Source: Streptomyces sp. NBC_00457 (GTDB taxonomy: Bacteria > Actinomycetota > Actinomycetes > Streptomycetales > Streptomycetaceae). Taken from it: a stretch of DNA of 64,000 bases. The notes under the pieces were generated by a model. It saw only the letters and a list, made by a program, of their open reading frames with translations. It searched no databases and was not told where the DNA came from. The stretch lies in assembly GCF_036014015.1 (NCBI RefSeq), contig NZ_CP107905.1, forward strand, positions 4,278,001 to 4,342,000, written 5' to 3'. Shown here in pieces: positions 52,556-61,670 of the stretch. Both the position numbers and the translations under genes were made by a program. Numbering within the stretch: position 1 is the stretch's first letter; each line of letters begins with the position of its first letter.

Positions 52556-52589
52556 TTCGGGGCGGACACCGGCCGGTGTCCGCCCCGAA
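52556..52589 (-). terminator. 17-bp palindromic terminator after neuB
   Basis: TTCGGGGCGGACACCGG (52556-52572) directly followed by its complement (52573-52589). 17 bases beyond the neuB stop on the minus strand. Confidence 0.9.
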
Positions 52590-52606
52590 TCGCTGTCTGA
52601 GGGGGA

Positions 52607-53545
52607 TCAGACCTGGACCGGCTCGCCCGCGGCGGCGGCGATCTCCGCCTCGGCCACGACGCCGTTGACGCGGCGCAGCTTCTTCATCGGGCCCAGCTCG
52701 GACTCGTAGACCTTCTTGACACCGTCACCGAGGGAGGCCTCGATGGTGCGGATGTCACGGACGAGGCGGGTGAGGCCCTGCGGCTCGACGGAAGCGGCCT
52801 GGTCGGAGCCCCACATCGCGCGGTCCAGGGTGATGTGGCGCTCGACGAACACCGCGCCGAGGGCGACCGCGGCCAGCGTGGTCTGCAGGCCGGTCTCGTG
52901 GCCGGAGTAGCCGATCGGAACGTTCGGGTACTCCTTCTCCAGCGTGTTGATCACGCGGAGGTTGAGCTCCTCGGCCTTCGCCGGGTAGGTCGAGGTGGCG
53001 TGGCACATGAGGATGTTGTCCGAGCCGAGGACCTCGACCGCGTGGCGGATCTGCTTCGGCGTCGACATGCCGGTGGAGAGGATGACCGCGCGGCCGGTGG
53101 CGCGCAGCGCCTTCAGCAGCTCGTCGTCGGTGAGGGACGCGGAGGCGACCTTGTGGGCGGGGACGTTGAACTTCTCGAGGAAGGCGACGGCCTCGGTGTC
53201 CCACGGGGAGGCGAACCAGGCGATGTTCTTGGACTTGCAGTACTCGTCGATCTGGCGGTACTCGTCCTCGCCGAACTCCACGCGGTGGCGGTAGTCGATG
53301 TAGGTCATCCGGCCCCAGGGGGTGTCGCGCTCGATGTCCCACTGGTCGCGCGGGGTGCAGATCTCCGGGGTGCGCTTCTGGAACTTCACCGCGTCACAGC
53401 CGGCCTCGGCGGCCACGTCGATCAGCTTGAAGGCGTTCTCCAGGTCACCGTTGTGGTTGATGCCGATCTCGCCGCAGACGTAGACAGGCTTACCGGGGCC
53501 GACCTCGCGCGAACCGAACGAACGGATGCGGGTGTTGGTGCTCAT
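52607..53545 (-). CDS. neuB: NeuB-type nonulosonate synthase without SAF domain
   Basis: 312 residues. Condenses phosphoenolpyruvate with a hexosamine or hexose to a nine-carbon ulosonic acid. The NeuB TIM barrel is complete: VCGEIGINHNGDLENAFKLI, AVKFQKRTPE, ASPWDTEAVAFLEKF, MCHATSTYPA, IGYSGHE, ERHITLDRAMWGSDQAASVE. The usual C-terminal SAF (antifreeze-like) domain that closes the active site in sialic acid synthases is absent, so the protein is about 40 residues short. ATG 53545 follows AAGGA. In S. coelicolor the equivalent cluster makes a Kdn-type teichulosonic acid, which makes Kdn a more likely product than Neu5Ac. Confidence 0.9.
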   Translation of the reverse strand: MSTNTRIRSFGSREVGPGKPVYVCGEIGINHNGDLENAFKLIDVAAEAGCDAVKFQKRTPEICTPRDQWDIERDTPWGRMTYIDYRHRVEFGEDEYRQIDEYCKSKNIAWFASPWDTEAVAFLEKFNVPAHKVASASLTDDELLKALRATGRAVILSTGMSTPKQIRHAVEVLGSDNILMCHATSTYPAKAEELNLRVINTLEKEYPNVPIGYSGHETGLQTTLAAVALGAVFVERHITLDRAMWGSDQAASVEPQGLTRLVRDIRTIEASLGDGVKKVYESELGPMKKLRRVNGVVAEAEIAAAAGEPVQV

Positions 53546-53553
53546 GGGTTTCC

Positions 53554-54786
53554 TTACTTGGTGAGGGAATCGAGAGAGGGGCCGAGGATCCAGCTGGCGA
53601 TCTCTCGGATCGCGCCGTCGCCACCCGGGATGGTGGTGACCGCGCGTGCGGCGCCGCGCACGACGTCGTGGGCGCTCGCGACCGCCACGGGCCAGCCCAC
53701 GAGGGCGAAGCACGGGAGGTCGTTGACGTCGTTGCCGACGTAGAGCACGCGCTCAGGCGCGATGCCCTGCTCCTCGCACCACTGCTTCAGCGCGAGGTCT
53801 TTCCGGTCGATGCCGTGCAGGACCGGAATCTGCAGCTTCCGGGCCCGGGCGGCGACGACCGGGTTCTGCTCCGTGGACAGGATCAGCATCTTCAGGCCCG
53901 ACTTGCGCAGGGCCGCGATGCCGAGGCCGTCTCCGCGGTGCACGGAGACGAACTCCTTTCCGTCGGAGTCGATCAGCACCCGGTCATCGGTCTGGGTGCC
54001 GTCGAAGTCGAGGACGACCGCGTCGATGTCGGCGGCGGTCGGCAGCGCACCGGGACGGTCCGCGTCGAAGAGGGGGGCGAGCGCCCGGGCCCGCGCCAGC
54101 TCGTGGTGGTCGTCGATCTCCAGGACGCGGGCGGGGTCCGTGCGGACCAGCTCGGTGCGGCCGAAGAAGCGGTGCTGGTGCTTGCGGAAGCCGGCCGCGT
54201 CCATCGCGTAGGCGGCGCCGGTCTCCAGGAAGTCCTGGGGGCGGTCCTGGCGGCGCGGGCGGAAGGACTTGTCGTGGTTGACGCCGTGGCCGCCGTCCTC
54301 GGCGCCCTCGTCGCCGTCCCGCCAGATGAACCCGTGGAACGCGGCCACGGTCACCGCGGTGTCCGCGCCGTTGTCGAGGATCGCCGCGGCGACGCCGTCC
54401 ACGTCCTCCCGGGCGAGGAACGGGCTGGTGCACTGCACCAGCATCACCACGTCCACCGAGGACCCGTGCAGCGCCTCGTGCGCGTCCATGGCGTGCAGCA
54501 CGGCGGCCTCGGAGGTCGCCGTGTCGCCGGCGATGGCGGCCGGGCGGAGCACGACCTCGGCGCCCGCCTGGCGGGCCGCGGCCGCGATCGCCTGGTCGTC
54601 GGTGGAGACGACGACGTCGGTCACCAGTCGAGCGGCACGGCACTCGCGCACCGCGCGGGCCACCAGCGGCACGCCCCCGACCGGGGCGAGGTTCTTCGCG
54701 GGCACGCCCTTGGAGCCGCCGCGCGCGGGGATCACCGCGAGCACTCTGCGCACCGAGGCGCCTCGGTCTGCTTGCGAGTTGTTCAT
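53554..54786 (-). CDS. bifunctional acylneuraminate cytidylyltransferase-HAD phosphatase fusion
   Basis: 410 residues. Residues about 15-230: cytidylyltransferase (LAVIPARGGSKGVPAKNLAP, QCTSPFL). Residues about 250-400: KdsC-like HAD phosphatase (VVLDFDGTQTDD, then LSTEQNPVVAARARKL and LYVGNDVNDLPCF). Together with NeuB it can make the 9-phosphate, remove it and activate the sugar as CMP-ulosonate. ATG 54786 has AAGGAG eight bases upstream; the longer frame from GTG 54897 gives a low-complexity tail and is not favoured. The gap to neuB is 8 bases. Confidence 0.9.
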   Translation of the reverse strand: MNNSQADRGASVRRVLAVIPARGGSKGVPAKNLAPVGGVPLVARAVRECRAARLVTDVVVSTDDQAIAAAARQAGAEVVLRPAAIAGDTATSEAAVLHAMDAHEALHGSSVDVVMLVQCTSPFLAREDVDGVAAAILDNGADTAVTVAAFHGFIWRDGDEGAEDGGHGVNHDKSFRPRRQDRPQDFLETGAAYAMDAAGFRKHQHRFFGRTELVRTDPARVLEIDDHHELARARALAPLFDADRPGALPTAADIDAVVLDFDGTQTDDRVLIDSDGKEFVSVHRGDGLGIAALRKSGLKMLILSTEQNPVVAARARKLQIPVLHGIDRKDLALKQWCEEQGIAPERVLYVGNDVNDLPCFALVGWPVAVASAHDVVRGAARAVTTIPGGDGAIREIASWILGPSLDSLTK

Positions 54787-54893
54787 GGACATAACTCCTT
54801 GGACTTCTTGCGAAGGGCCTTGGTTGTCCTGCGAAGGCCCCGCATTTGCTCGCGAGGGGTGCGGGACGCGTCCCGGCGCCCCGGTCGGGTCGC

Positions 54894-56258
54894 TCACAGC
54901 TCCCCCATGCGCCGGATCACGGGCGCGACCCGCTGGACGCCGTGCCGGTAGGCGCCGCGCGCCGCCCGGCGCACGATCTGCCGGACCGGTCCGGGATCCT
55001 TGTCGGCGGCGGGCGCACCGGGCAGCGGACTGCCGTCCGGGCCGAGGTGGTGGCGGGCGAGTATGCCGGGCAGATAGCCGGGCGCGGTAGCCGGTGTGTA
55101 GTACGGCGTGAGGGGCGGCAGCTCGGGCGCGGAGAGCAGCTTGGCGATCCGCTCACGGGCCGCGTCGAACGCGGTCTCGTAGGTTCCGTCGGCCGCGACG
55201 CCCTGCCGGGACACCCACTCCTCGTCCGGGGTGGGCCGGTGTCCCTCGTCGAGTTGGTCCCAGGAGGCGAGGCAGCCGGACCCCACGAAATGGTGATTGC
55301 CGAGCATCTCGCGTACACCCAGGTCGGTGAGGATGACCGTGGGAATGCGTCGGTGCAGGGCTTCAAGGGCCGCCGTGGAACTGATCGTGACCATCAGGTC
55401 GGTGCGGTCGAGGACCTCGCCCATGTGCCCGTAGACCAGGCGGAAGTTGGCGGGCAGATCGGTCTTCTGCGCCAGCTTCTGGTAGGGCAACTCCTCGATG
55501 TGCGTGGTGTGTTCGCCCGGCTTGGAGCGCAGCTTGAGCAGCACCTCGCGCTCGGGGTGCTTGCGGGCGTGCTGAATCAGCCGGTCCAGCAGGTACGTAC
55601 GGTCCTTGCGGCTCTCCGGGACCGAGGGCTGCGCGGCGAACACCACGGTGTACGGCTCGTGTTCACCCGTGTAGGCAGCGCCGCCCAGGAACGGCAGGGC
55701 GACTTCGGTGACCGACGAGGAGTCGGCGCCCACACCGTCGTAAACCCCCCGGAAACGGTCCGCGTCCTGGCGGGAGTTGGCGAGGACGAGGTCCGCGCCG
55801 TGCCGCAGCAGCAGGCCGTCGGCGAGCTTCTCGTAGACGACTCCGACATAGCCGGTGACGACGACGGGACGTTTCGGGCGTCCCTCCCAGATCCGCTTGA
55901 GGCCGTGCAGCATCGCCTGGACACCGCCGCCGACCAGGGCGAGCACGACGATGTCGTACTCCTCCTGGTCCATGGCACGCAGGAACTCGACCGCGGTGAC
56001 CTCCCGCAGGGAGTCGGCCTGGACGCCGACTTCCGCCAGCTGGCGGGCGGTTGGCGTGGCCCGGCCGCGTAGCAGAAATCCGCTCAGGGCAGGGGCAACT
56101 TGCGTGTCGCCTCGCGGTCCGGTTTCCATGGACGGGCCCGGAGCGATACGACCCGCGGTCAAAGCACCCCATTTCCAGCGGGTGTCGGAGTCCGCGAGCA
56201 CGGCGATCCGCGGGGGCTTGCTGGTACTTGCTGGCACGCCGAAGACGCTAGGAAGCAT
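54894..56258 (-). CDS. putative glycosyltransferase of wall-polymer cluster
   Basis: 454 residues. N-terminal IAVLADSDTRWKWGALTAGR and the C-half LLKLRSKPGEHTTHIEELPY, LVYGHMGEVLDRTDLMVTIS and STAALEALHRRIPTVILTDL recall GT-B-type transferases that use CMP- or NDP-sugars (a DUF family of putative glycosyltransferases in actinobacterial wall clusters). The C-terminal tail is Arg-rich (RQIVRRAARGAYRHG), possibly membrane-associated. ATG 56258 has AGGAA only just ahead of it, so the exact start is doubtful. It heads the neuA-neuB strand and is divergent from a GT2 gene. Confidence 0.72.
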   Translation of the reverse strand: MLPSVFGVPASTSKPPRIAVLADSDTRWKWGALTAGRIAPGPSMETGPRGDTQVAPALSGFLLRGRATPTARQLAEVGVQADSLREVTAVEFLRAMDQEEYDIVVLALVGGGVQAMLHGLKRIWEGRPKRPVVVTGYVGVVYEKLADGLLLRHGADLVLANSRQDADRFRGVYDGVGADSSSVTEVALPFLGGAAYTGEHEPYTVVFAAQPSVPESRKDRTYLLDRLIQHARKHPEREVLLKLRSKPGEHTTHIEELPYQKLAQKTDLPANFRLVYGHMGEVLDRTDLMVTISSTAALEALHRRIPTVILTDLGVREMLGNHHFVGSGCLASWDQLDEGHRPTPDEEWVSRQGVAADGTYETAFDAARERIAKLLSAPELPPLTPYYTPATAPGYLPGILARHHLGPDGSPLPGAPAADKDPGPVRQIVRRAARGAYRHGVQRVAPVIRRMGEL

Positions 56259-56351
56259 TTCCTATGTATAGCCCAACCGCGACTCAACAAAAGGTTAACA
56301 ACAGCACCACGACAACCGAACTGGCCTGTCAGACCTGCGGAAGTACTTGGT

Positions 56352-57422
56352 ATGCACCGTTCCGACACACTGAGTTCACCTGTAGTACGATCACCAGAAA
56401 GTTCTGCCGCCGGTGAGCCCTCTAGGCTTTCGCAGGTGCCAAAGCTTTCCGTGATCGTGCCGTTCTACAACGTGCAGCAATACGCCCCCGACATGCTCAG
56501 AAGCCTGCGCGCGAACGCCAGGCGCGACTTCGAGTTCATCCTGGTAGACGACAAATCCAAGGACGAAACCCCCGCGATTCTCGAACGGGCCGCCGAGGAA
56601 CTCTCGGACGTCGCCCAGGTGCGCTTCATCCGCCACGAGGAGAACGGAGGGCTGGCCACCGCACGCAACACGGGCCTCGACGCGGCGACCGGCGAATATC
56701 TGACCTTCCTCGACGGCGACGACTGGATCGCCCCCGGCTACCTCTCCGACCTGGTCTCGGCCATCGAGGAGCTGGGCTGCGACTTCATCCGGACGGACCA
56801 CGTCCAGGCCACCGCCCGCGCCCGCTCGGTGCACAGGCACCCGCACGGCCGCCGGGGCGAGGTGCTCGACCCGCGCGAGGCGATCCTCCCCGTCGACCGC
56901 ACGACCTCCGTCGACTACGCCTACGCCTGGGCCGGCGCCTACCACCGCCGTCTGCTGGACAAGGGAGTGCTGCACTTCACCCACGGGCTGCGCACCGCCG
57001 AGGACCGGCCGTGGATCTGGAAGCTGCACCGCGAGGCGGAGTCGTTCGCCGTCGTCGGTCTGCTGGGCGTCTTCTACCGGCGGGGGGTCGCTTCCTCTCT
57101 CACTCAGATCGGTGACGTCCGTCAACTCGACTTCATCCGTGCCTTCGACCAGGTGATTGAGGAGACGGCGGCCGACCGGGACGCCGAGCGTCTGCTGCCG
57201 AAGGCGGTGCGGACGTACTGCGCGATCATCGCCCACCACCTGTCCGAGATCGACAAGTTCGAGCCGGAGGTGGCCAAGCAGCTGCGGGCGATGTCCGCCG
57301 CGGCGATCAAGCGCATGCCGCAGGACCAGCTCGTCGATGTGCTCGACACGATGGACCTGCGCCGGGCCAGCAAGCTGCGGCGGCTGCGGCGCAGGGTCAC
57401 CACTGCGAAGGCGGCCGCCTGA
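56352..57422 (+). CDS. GT2-family glycosyltransferase
   Basis: 356 residues. GT-A fold from about residue 28: LSVIVPFYNVQQYAPDMLRS, ILVDDKSKDETPAILE, ARNTGLDAATGEYLTFLDGD (with the DxD) and DRPWIWKLHRE. Cytoplasmic enzyme of wall glycopolymer synthesis. ATG 56352; the upstream 90 bases are AT-rich and hold the divergent promoters. The stop overlaps the start of the next gene by TGATG. Confidence 0.9.
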   Translation: MHRSDTLSSPVVRSPESSAAGEPSRLSQVPKLSVIVPFYNVQQYAPDMLRSLRANARRDFEFILVDDKSKDETPAILERAAEELSDVAQVRFIRHEENGGLATARNTGLDAATGEYLTFLDGDDWIAPGYLSDLVSAIEELGCDFIRTDHVQATARARSVHRHPHGRRGEVLDPREAILPVDRTTSVDYAYAWAGAYHRRLLDKGVLHFTHGLRTAEDRPWIWKLHREAESFAVVGLLGVFYRRGVASSLTQIGDVRQLDFIRAFDQVIEETAADRDAERLLPKAVRTYCAIIAHHLSEIDKFEPEVAKQLRAMSAAAIKRMPQDQLVDVLDTMDLRRASKLRRLRRRVTTAKAAA

Positions 57423-58777
57423 TGTCCTCGTCCTCCCCTACGACGTCCTCCCGTACGACCCAGATCTTCTGCGCCTCGACGCTGTACGGAGCGGCCACCC
57501 TGGCCGCCGCGATCGACTCGGACTGCTTCGCCGAGGCGGACCGCCGGCTGCTGCTGGTGTTCAACAACGCCGGGACGCCGGAGACCACGCCGGCCGTCGA
57601 CCAGATGCCGGGCTTCGAGTCGCTGCGCGACCACTTCGACGGCGTGCTGTCCTACAACGAGGCCATCAAGCCCTTCCACCCCGGTGCCTGGACGCCGCGC
57701 CCGGACGACATCCCGTTGTTCGAGCGGTATCTGCGGCTGCTGTGGGACCTGGGCGAGGACCGGGTGGAGCTGGTCCTGGAGTCCATCCAGGTCAGCCCGG
57801 CGCTCACCCTGGCCCAGCTGTTCACCGGCGCCCCGATCGACGTCTACGCCGACGGCCTGATGAGCTACGGCCCCACCCGCAACAAGCTGGACCCGCTGGT
57901 CGGCACCCGGGTACGGCGCCTGCTGCACCTGGACCTGGTGCCCGGTCTGACGCCGATGCTGCTGACTGAGTTCGACGTCCCGGCGCAGGTCGTGCCGGCG
58001 CCCGCGTTCCTGAAGGTGCTCAGCGGCCTCGGCGGCGTCGTACCGGAGCTGCCGGTCCTGCCCGACAACGCGGCGCTGCTCCTCGGCCAGTACCTGTCCG
58101 CGCTGAACATCCTCTCCCCCAAGGAGGAAGAGGAGCTGCACGTGCGGATGATGCGCGGAGCCGTGGCGCGCGGGCACCGCTCGATCGTCTTCAAGCCGCA
58201 CCCCACCGCACCGGCCCGCTACAGCCGGATCCTGGAGACCGAGGCCGAGAAGCTCGGCGTCGACCTCACCGTCCTGGACACCCCGGTCCTCGCCGAGGTG
58301 CTGTTCGAGAAGTCCCGGCCCGGGCTGGTCGTCGGCTGCTTCTCGACGGCGCTGTTCACCGCCTCCGCGTTCTACGACCTCCCGGTCGCCCGCATCGGCA
58401 CCGAGCCGCTCCTGGAGCGGCTGACGCCGTACCAGAACAGCAACCGCGTCCCGGCGGTGCTGGCCGACGCGGTGCTGCCGGACCTGGAGAACCGCAAGGG
58501 CGAGGAGACCGTCCCCGCGGACACGCTGTGGGCCCTGGTCACCGCCATAGGGTTCACCATGCAGCCGCAGATCTACGCGAGCCTGCGCCCGGTCGCGGAG
58601 CGCTACCTCTCCGAGCACTTCGGCCCGCGCACCCAGCGCTACTTCAAGCGCAAGCGGCTCACCTCGCTCGGCCTGCCCGGCGGCATCCCGGAGCGGCTGT
58701 CGTTCCTGCCCCGCAACGCGACGGCACGCCGGGTGGTGCGCAAGGCCCGGGCTCTGAAGAAGGCCGTGAAGCGCTGA
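57422..58777 (+). CDS. polysialyltransferase-family glycosyltransferase
   Basis: 451 residues. FCASTLYGAATLAAAIDSD at the N-terminus and the late IVFKPHPTAPARYSRILETE and LVVGCFSTALFTASAFYDL (FKPHP and STALF motifs) characterise the alpha-2,8-polysialyltransferase family. Translationally coupled to the GT2 gene. Second POLYST-like protein in the window; it may elongate the ulosonate polymer. C-terminal basic tail KARALKKAVKR could bind membrane. Confidence 0.85.
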   Translation: MSSSSPTTSSRTTQIFCASTLYGAATLAAAIDSDCFAEADRRLLLVFNNAGTPETTPAVDQMPGFESLRDHFDGVLSYNEAIKPFHPGAWTPRPDDIPLFERYLRLLWDLGEDRVELVLESIQVSPALTLAQLFTGAPIDVYADGLMSYGPTRNKLDPLVGTRVRRLLHLDLVPGLTPMLLTEFDVPAQVVPAPAFLKVLSGLGGVVPELPVLPDNAALLLGQYLSALNILSPKEEEELHVRMMRGAVARGHRSIVFKPHPTAPARYSRILETEAEKLGVDLTVLDTPVLAEVLFEKSRPGLVVGCFSTALFTASAFYDLPVARIGTEPLLERLTPYQNSNRVPAVLADAVLPDLENRKGEETVPADTLWALVTAIGFTMQPQIYASLRPVAERYLSEHFGPRTQRYFKRKRLTSLGLPGGIPERLSFLPRNATARRVVRKARALKKAVKR

Positions 58778-58917
58778 GCGAATCACGAGTGAACGCGGAG
58801 CCAATGCCAGGCGAACGACGACAGGCCACCCAGCTACTCCGCGGATTCCATGGTGAGGTGGTGCCCGTGAACTCTAGGATCACGGGCACCGCCTGATTCG
58901 AACACCGTGAGGCACTC

Positions 58918-59892
58918 ATGACGACGCTCGGCCGGCTCTACTCCATGTTCGACAGCGTCAAGCTGCCGGACGACCTGCCCTACACCCAGTGCAGCCAGTG
59001 GGAGCTGCAGTTCCTCTACCTCGTGGGGCGGCATCACCTCACAGGCAAGGGCCGGATCGTGGAACTGGGCTCCGGCGGCGGCGGGTCGACGTACGCGCTC
59101 GCGATGGGACTGCAGGAGAACCCGGCCTTCGACGCGAAGACGGGACGGCTGCACGCGTACGACTTCTTCCGGGTCGGCAAGGGCACGTACGCCACGGAGA
59201 AGTTCTTCGACTCCGGGCACAAGCCGGAGGACGACGACTCGTTCCTGAACGACTTCAAGGGCCGGCTGGAACCCTTCCTCCCCTTCCTGGAGATCCACGC
59301 CGGCGACCTGTGGCAGACCTCGGACCCGTCGGACACCAGCCCGGTCGAGTTCCTGCACATCGACATAGCCAAGACCGCCAAGGTCTTCAAGTGCGTGTCG
59401 GAGCGGTTCCTGAGCCGCATGCAGCCCGGCACGGTCGTCCTCCACCAGGACTTCGCGGGACCGCGTCTGCCCTGGTTGCACCACAGCACGGGCGCCCTGC
59501 TGCCGTACATCGAGATCGCGGGCCCGCCGATCCGCTCCACGCTCGCCTTCGAGGTGACCAAGCCGATCCCCACGGACGTGATGCACCGGATCACCGAGGA
59601 CGCCTACACGGTCGACGAGAAGCTGAAGCTGATCTCCGCCGTCCAGGAGCGCGTCGACCGCGACCACACCGGCGGCATTCCCTTCAAGTCCGTCCTGGAG
59701 TTCTCCAAGGCGTTCGTCTGCCACTACGACGGCCAGCACAAGAGGGCCTGGTCGATCGCCCGGCCCCTGCAGACCGACGAGTACCTCAGCCGCACCCGCG
59801 CCGACCACTTCGCGCAGCTGAAGAAGGCGTACGAGAGCGCGCCGAAGGTGTCGCCGATGTCGAGACTGAAGAAGCTGGTCCGCAAGGGGTGA
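58918..59892 (+). CDS. class I SAM-dependent methyltransferase of wall-polymer cluster
   Basis: 324 residues. Rossmann motif GRIVELGSGGGGSTYALAMG, then FLHIDIAKTAKVFKCV and HQDFAGPRLPWLHH. Methylation of wall sugars has been reported in such polymers; that role here is inferred from the neighbours. ATG 58918 has GTGAGG six bases upstream. Stop overlaps the GTG of the next frame (GTGA at 59889). Confidence 0.85.
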   Translation: MTTLGRLYSMFDSVKLPDDLPYTQCSQWELQFLYLVGRHHLTGKGRIVELGSGGGGSTYALAMGLQENPAFDAKTGRLHAYDFFRVGKGTYATEKFFDSGHKPEDDDSFLNDFKGRLEPFLPFLEIHAGDLWQTSDPSDTSPVEFLHIDIAKTAKVFKCVSERFLSRMQPGTVVLHQDFAGPRLPWLHHSTGALLPYIEIAGPPIRSTLAFEVTKPIPTDVMHRITEDAYTVDEKLKLISAVQERVDRDHTGGIPFKSVLEFSKAFVCHYDGQHKRAWSIARPLQTDEYLSRTRADHFAQLKKAYESAPKVSPMSRLKKLVRKG

Positions 59893-61670
59893 GAGCTGCC
59901 CGGAGCGGCCATCGAGCGGTCCAGGGCCCGGCGGTGCCAACGCGCGCCGTCGGGCCGGGTTCTGGGGCCGTGCAGACGGAAACCGCCGACAGTGCCCCCG
60001 AGAGCGACGGGAGGCCCCGAAGACCCGCGGAGCGCTTCGCCGCGTTGCGCCGGCACCGACAGCTGGTGTTCGTGCTCGCCGTCGTGGCGCTCCTCGCCCA
60101 GATGGCGGTGGCGATGGTCACCACCGCCAGGGAGCAGTCCCCGACCACCGACGAGCCGGTCTACGTCGGCACGGCCACGGTCTATCTCAAAGAGCACAGC
60201 CTGCGGTACAACCCGGAGCATCCGCCGCTGGGCAAGCTCATCATCGCGACCGGTGTGCTCGTCGCCGACCCGCATCTCAAGCAGGGCTTCCGCGGTGACC
60301 AGAGCAGGCTCGGACGCCATCTGCTGTTCGAGACCGGCAACGACGCGCAGCGGCTGATGTTGTGGGCCCGTACGCCGATGATCGTGCTGACGCTGCTGTT
60401 CGGGCTGGTTGTCTGCGCGTTCGCCCGCGACCTCACCGGCCGCGCGGGCGCCCTGGCGGCGCTCGCGTTGTACGCCTTCTCGCCCGACGTCATCGCCCAC
60501 GGGTCACTGGCCACCCTCGACGTGCCCGCGGCGGGCTTCGTGCTGACGTCGGTCTGGCTGACCTGGCGGGCGCGGCGGCGACCGGGGGTGTACCTCCCGT
60601 TGGCGGGGGCCGCGCTCGGCGCGGCCCTGGCCACCAAGATGACCACGCTGCCGGCTGTTCCCGTGGTGCTCCTCCTCGCCGTACTGACCGTCCTCGCAGC
60701 CCGGCGTGCACCCCGGCACGCCCCGCGCCGCATGGCCCGGCTGCTCGCATCAGGAGTCGCGTGGGCGGCCGGGATGGCGCTGATCGCGGTCGCCGTCGTG
60801 TGGGCCTCCTATCTCGTCGTCGACCCGCGGCTGCACTGGACCGCGCCCGCCGGTATGCCCAAGGTGCACGGGCTGCGGGCCCTCGCCGCCGACCTGCTGC
60901 CGTTCCCCCGCGAGTACCGGGACGGAATGCTGCTCCAGTTCGGCAAGGAGGAGACCGTGGTGCGGGAGGGCTTCCTCTACGGCCGGCCTTACAACGGCGC
61001 GCTCTGGTACTACCTGCCGGCCGCCCTGCTGGTGAAGACGCCACTCGGCATGCTCGCCCTGTGGGCGGCCGGTGCCGTGGCCCTTTGCGCGATCCGGCAA
61101 CTGCGACCCGCGGTCCCGTACGTGCTGCTTCCCACGGCCGTTCTGCTCGCCGCGGCCATGACCGGCGACCGCGACCTCGGCGTCCGGTACGCGATCTTCG
61201 TGCCGTTCTTCCTCGCCGTCGCGGCGGCGGCCGTGATCGCGGTCCGGCGGCGGTGGGCGTACGCCGTGACGGCGACGCTCGTCGCGTTCGTCGGCGTCAG
61301 CTCGCTCAGCACGTACCCGTACTACCTGCCGTATGCGAACGAGGCGTTCGGCGGGCCCGCGAAAAGCCATCTATGGCTGCACGACTCGAACGTCGACTGG
61401 GGCCAGGACCTCGGCAGGCTCGCCGACCGCCTGCGGCACCGCTACCCGCACGAGACGGTCTGGCTGGTCTACAAGGGCAGCGGCCAGCCCTCCTACTACG
61501 GCATCCACGCCTCCGACCCCATGACCGTCTCCCCGGACAAGGTCCGCGGACTGCTCGTCGTGTCGGACACCGCGGCCGCCACAGCGGAGGCCCCGCTGGC
61601 CGCGCTGATCGACAGCAGCAGCGCGGTGGACGAGGTCGGGCACTCGATCAGGATCTATCGCCGGCCCTGA
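59889..61670 (+). CDS. GT39/ArnT-like membrane glycosyltransferase
   Basis: 593 residues if read from the GTG overlapping the preceding stop; GTG 59970 gives 566 and is a good alternative. Multiple helices (LVFVLAVVALLAQMAVAMV first), the extracytoplasmic PTTDEPVYVGTATVYL acidic motif and YNPEHPPLGKLI are typical of dolichyl/polyprenyl-phosphate-mannose type transferases (GT39, PMT). Near the end DSNVDWGQDLGRLADRL. Likely adds sugars to an exported protein or polymer from a polyprenyl-phosphate donor. The end overlaps a convergent methyltransferase by 16 bases. Confidence 0.87.
   Translation: MRAARSGHRAVQGPAVPTRAVGPGSGAVQTETADSAPESDGRPRRPAERFAALRRHRQLVFVLAVVALLAQMAVAMVTTAREQSPTTDEPVYVGTATVYLKEHSLRYNPEHPPLGKLIIATGVLVADPHLKQGFRGDQSRLGRHLLFETGNDAQRLMLWARTPMIVLTLLFGLVVCAFARDLTGRAGALAALALYAFSPDVIAHGSLATLDVPAAGFVLTSVWLTWRARRRPGVYLPLAGAALGAALATKMTTLPAVPVVLLLAVLTVLAARRAPRHAPRRMARLLASGVAWAAGMALIAVAVVWASYLVVDPRLHWTAPAGMPKVHGLRALAADLLPFPREYRDGMLLQFGKEETVVREGFLYGRPYNGALWYYLPAALLVKTPLGMLALWAAGAVALCAIRQLRPAVPYVLLPTAVLLAAAMTGDRDLGVRYAIFVPFFLAVAAAAVIAVRRRWAYAVTATLVAFVGVSSLSTYPYYLPYANEAFGGPAKSHLWLHDSNVDWGQDLGRLADRLRHRYPHETVWLVYKGSGQPSYYGIHASDPMTVSPDKVRGLLVVSDTAAATAEAPLAALIDSSSAVDEVGHSIRIYRRP

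Noticed and set aside
52607..53545. Host-like sialic acid (Neu5Ac) decoration
   Set aside because: NeuB alone does not fix the sugar; no ManNAc-forming epimerase is in the window, and wall Kdn-type polymers are the better fit in Streptomyces.
54787..54897. GTG 54897 as start of the cytidylyltransferase fusion
   Set aside because: It overlaps the previous stop (GTGA), but the added 37 residues are low-complexity and AAGGAG is well placed for ATG 54786.
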